From positions 62,001 to 126,000 of the forward strand of contig JAIOYP010000005.1 of the NCBI GenBank assembly GCA_021741155.1: a stretch of DNA of 64,000 bases, in the 5' to 3' direction. The notes under the pieces are model-generated. The model did no database searches. It had not been told where the DNA came from and saw nothing but the letters and a program-made list of their open reading frames with translations. The stretch is from Flavobacteriales bacterium (GTDB taxonomy: Bacteria > Bacteroidota > Bacteroidia > UBA10329). How positions within the stretch are numbered: the first letter of the stretch is position 1; every line of letters starts with the position of its first letter. This document shows positions 61,420 to 64,000 of the stretch, piece by piece. The translations under genes were made by a program, and so were the position numbers.

Positions 61420-61791
61420 TTAAACCTGTGGTGGATGAAAGATGGATTGTAGTTGGTTGGAATAATGGCCTTCGATATAAAGGCTGTTTGCTTGCGCGGT
61501 GTCTGATTGGAAGAATTTAAACTCGAAAGCAGTGGTTTTCTCAACCGTTAGAACGAACGTCATTAGTTCGCTTTCGGATGCTGGAGTTTCTGATTTTTGT
61601 TCCGAATCTGCTTGAATCTGCTTGGCAAGATGACATTTACCATCGCAATGAAGTTCTGGTTTGTCTTTATTCTCACAGAATTTTTCAATGATAGAAGCGG
61701 TGTTTACCTCGTAGTTAAAGAGGATAAGCGAGGCGCTCATCACTTGAACCAGTAGCCCAACAATCAGAAGAGATATTCCTAAGCTTTTCAT
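61420..61791 (-). CDS. Small membrane protein with CxGKC motif
   Basis: A 123-residue protein with one N-terminal membrane segment (LGISLLIVGLLVQVMSASLI). It has the Cys-rich segment FCENKDKPELHCDGKCHLAK, a C-x9-C-x3-C arrangement, followed by a Glu/Ser-rich stretch and a His-containing tail ending FHPPQV. Such CxGKCxL proteins recur near copper-type TonB receptors in Bacteroidota, and this one lies 68 bp upstream of the Met/His lipoprotein and two genes before the receptor. ATG 61791 is preferred over 61809 because it places the membrane segment at the N-terminus. Function unknown. Confidence 0.7.
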   Translation of the reverse strand: MKSLGISLLIVGLLVQVMSASLILFNYEVNTASIIEKFCENKDKPELHCDGKCHLAKQIQADSEQKSETPASESELMTFVLTVEKTTAFEFKFFQSDTAQANSLYIEGHYSNQLQSIFHPPQV

Positions 61792-62044
61792 CGGGCGCAA
61801 ATATCGCATTTAACTAGGGACTCAAAACTTGATGAATCGCGCAAGGAAATCTGACATTCATCATGAAAAGCTGATTGTATTGAGTATCGCGAGAGATTCA
61901 CCCTAGACCAGTTTCCAATTCGTTTGTCATCTCAGCAGAATCGGCACTTTTTTCAATCATCAAAAAAGTGCAACTGGACTGAATACGAAGTTCTTCGTAC
62001 CTCAAAACCAGACAAAATCCGATTTTTGTACCCTCAACCCTATA

Positions 62045-64000
62045 ATGAGAAGGTTTTTAGTCCAAATTATTTTACCACTATTGCCTGTTTTTGCCATTGC
62101 GCAAACACAAACCATCCGTGGCATTGTAACCGACCAAGAAAGCCGAATGCCCATTATTGGCGCTGCGGTGGTGGTGGTAGATAGCGACCCCATTATTGGA
62201 ACCACCACAGATTTAGACGGCAAATTCCATCTTCCTAAAGTAAAAGTGGGACGTGTTGATTTGAAGATTACCTACTTGGGTTATGCCCCAAAAACACTTT
62301 CAGGAATCGAACTTTTCAGCGGAAAAGAACTGGTTCTGAATGTGGAGATGCAGGAAATGGTGATGAAGCAGGAAGAAGTGGTGGTAAAAGCTTCGCGAAA
62401 TAAACAAGAGGTACTCAATACCATGACAACCGTTTCCGCACGTGTTTTCTCTACCGAAGAAGCTTCGCGCTATGCTGGAACAAGGAATGATGTATCGCGC
62501 ATGGCAACCAACTTTGCAGGAGTGCGCGGTGCGAACGATGCCACCAACGACATCGTTATTCGAGGCAACTCGCCCACAGGTCTGCTGTGGAGATTGGAAG
62601 ACATCGACATTCCAAACCCAAACCATTTTGGAAACTTGGGTTCAACGGGCGGCCCCGTGAGCATGCTCAACAGCAATGTTCTTTCTAATTCTGATTTTCT
62701 CACTGCTGCGTTTCCATCCGAATACGGCAACGGAATCTCAGGTGTTTTCGACCTTAAAATGCGCCACGGGAACAACGAAAAGCACGAGTTCCTTGGGCAA
62801 ATAGGATTCAATGGTGTTGAGCTTGGGGCAGAAGGCCCATTCTCCAAAAAAAGCGGTGCTTCTTACCTCATCAATTTCCGTTATTCCACCTTGGCACTGT
62901 TCAAATTGGGCGGGGTCGATTTCGGAACGGGAGATGCCACGCCACAGTATTCCGACCTCAGTTTCAAGGTGCGTATCCCAACCAAAAAAGCGGGCATTTT
63001 TGAAGTTTTCGGGATGGGCGGCATCAGCAGTATTGACTTCTTGGCTAGCGAATCAACCGACAATTCAACCAACTTTTATTCGCAAGGTGGATTGGATATT
63101 TATGACAGAACCAAGACTGGAGTCACTGGCTTTACGCACACCTATCTTTTCAAAAATGCGAGCTACCTGAAAATGACCTTGGCCGCCAGCACGCAGCTCA
63201 ATCAAGATGTGGTGGATAGCGTAGATATCACCAAGCACCCATTTGAATGGTACAAGCAGAATTTTCAGGATCACCGCTTTCAGGGTTCTATCTATTACAA
63301 GATGAAATTCAATGCCAAGCACAACCTGAAGATTGGAACGCGAGCCACGGTGTTCTATTCTGTGCTGCAAGACAGCGCGTTCATCCCAACGTGGAACGAC
63401 TACCAGACCTTAACCGATTTTGATGGCGTAACTGCACTCATTCAGCCTTATGCGCAATGGCAATGGCGTTGGAACGATGCATGGACGTTGAATACGGGCG
63501 TTCACGGGCAGGTGCTAACCCTCAACGGTTCCTTTGCTATTGAACCACGCTTAGGTCTGCAATGGAAGCTCAATCCCAGACATCGGTTGTCTCTGGCCTA
63601 CGGTCTGCATAGTCAAATGGTGGCGTTGGACAGGTATTTTCTTGTGATTGAAGATTCGCTCGGAAACAAGGCCAATCCAAACCGCAACCTCGATTTTGTG
63701 CGCAGTCACCATGCCGTTTTGGGCTACGATTGGAGCCTGCCGTTTGATATGCGCATTAAAGTTGAGGCGTATTATCAATACATCTACAATGCAGGAATTG
63801 ACCGCGATAGCAGCTCTTACTCATCATTAAACGTGGGAAGTTTTACCCAAGATGGCCCCGATAAAATTGTGAATGGTGGAACGGGAACCAACTACGGTTT
63901 GGAGCTAACGTTTGAGAAATTTCTCACCAACGGATATTACTGGTTGCTTACTGCTTCTTTCTACGATTCTAAATACACGGCAAGCGATGGCGTTGAGCGG
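62045..64000 (+). CDS. TonB-dependent receptor (runs off right edge)
   Basis: The first 652 codons of a receptor; the reading frame is open to the window edge. Signal peptide MRRFLVQIILPLLPVFAIAQ, then a carboxypeptidase-regulatory-like domain (about 22-110, IRGIVTDQESRMPIIGAAVV), a plug (about 130-225) with AGVRGANDATNDIVIRGNSP and LWRLEDIDIPNPNHFGN, and barrel strands. This is the plug type of the large TBDRs in which the plug begins RNDVSRMA. It starts 235 bp divergent from the copper operon. The ligand is unknown; being next to the copper receptor does not make it part of that system. Confidence 0.88.
   Translation, partial: MRRFLVQIILPLLPVFAIAQTQTIRGIVTDQESRMPIIGAAVVVVDSDPIIGTTTDLDGKFHLPKVKVGRVDLKITYLGYAPKTLSGIELFSGKELVLNVEMQEMVMKQEEVVVKASRNKQEVLNTMTTVSARVFSTEEASRYAGTRNDVSRMATNFAGVRGANDATNDIVIRGNSPTGLLWRLEDIDIPNPNHFGNLGSTGGPVSMLNSNVLSNSDFLTAAFPSEYGNGISGVFDLKMRHGNNEKHEFLGQIGFNGVELGAEGPFSKKSGASYLINFRYSTLALFKLGGVDFGTGDATPQYSDLSFKVRIPTKKAGIFEVFGMGGISSIDFLASESTDNSTNFYSQGGLDIYDRTKTGVTGFTHTYLFKNASYLKMTLAASTQLNQDVVDSVDITKHPFEWYKQNFQDHRFQGSIYYKMKFNAKHNLKIGTRATVFYSVLQDSAFIPTWNDYQTLTDFDGVTALIQPYAQWQWRWNDAWTLNTGVHGQVLTLNGSFAIEPRLGLQWKLNPRHRLSLAYGLHSQMVALDRYFLVIEDSLGNKANPNRNLDFVRSHHAVLGYDWSLPFDMRIKVEAYYQYIYNAGIDRDSSSYSSLNVGSFTQDGPDKIVNGGTGTNYGLELTFEKFLTNGYYWLLTASFYDSKYTASDGVER

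Overview
The window looks like a chromosome segment from a free-living, probably aquatic member of the Bacteroidota (Flavobacteriales/Cryomorphaceae-like). The signs are seven predicted T9SS cargo proteins (five with type A tails, two with type B/CHU_C tails), SusC-like and NosA/OprC-like TonB receptors, a GxxExxY protein, DUF4369-type redoxins, weak or absent Shine-Dalgarno sequences, and promoter matches of the form TTTG-N18/19-TAnnTTTG. Assignments come from motif recognition only; no searches were run.

Region 1 (1-4749) is the integrase-proximal end of an integrated mobile element that continues past the left edge. It holds a partial XRE-like regulator tail, then a leftward run of integrase, an unknown protein, an excisionase-like HTH protein, a possible replication protein and an ORF6N protein. 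It ends in a 3' half of a CAT-anticodon tRNA, read as the attachment-site scar. Region 2 (4.9-15.5 kb) is core and envelope: exported coiled-coil protein, PAP2 phosphatase plus lipoprotein, OmpA-like lipoprotein, a 1361-residue Gly-rich T9SS protein, a three-gene operon (methionine/glutamine-type aminotransferase, omega-amidase, PAP2-like membrane protein) and ferritin. Region 3 (15.5-26.8 kb) has a TlpA-like lipoprotein, acetyl-CoA synthetase, a GxxExxY gene enclosed by 38-39 bp inverted repeats, DNA polymerase I, a lipoprotein, an SBBP-repeat T9SS protein, a DinB-like protein and a TPR protein.

Region 4 (27.0-29.6 kb) is a compact partner-switching operon: a SiaB-like kinase with two complete kinase halves, a SiaC-like phosphoprotein and a membrane SpoIIE/PP2C phosphatase. 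Region 5 (29.6-33.5 kb) is a tandem duplication, leader and terminator included, of a LamG-LRR-T9SS gene. Region 6 (33.6-45.4 kb) has tex, mnmH-selD (2-selenouridine in tRNA), a DUF6702-like and a Gre-like gene, a hipBA toxin-antitoxin pair, an M1 peptidase, a HupE/UreJ-like membrane protein with an in-frame intergenic repeat, a three-repeat coiled-coil protein and an orphan exported protein, followed by an IS110 remnant.

Region 7 (45.7-64 kb) has a beta-barrel protein, tRNA-Leu(CAG), a 1744-residue SBBP/Ig-like T9SS type B protein, and then two nutrient-uptake loci. The first is lamin-tail protein, SusC-like TonB receptor and endonuclease I, which looks like extracellular DNA scavenging. The second is a small CxGKC protein, a Met/His-rich lipoprotein and a NosA/OprC-like receptor with a CxxxM motif, which looks like copper uptake. 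A further TonB receptor runs off the right edge.

The least ordinary features are the inverted-repeat GxxExxY cassette and its gene-less relatives, the repeat that has become part of the HupE reading frame, the duplicated-kinase Sia operon, and the two uptake operons.
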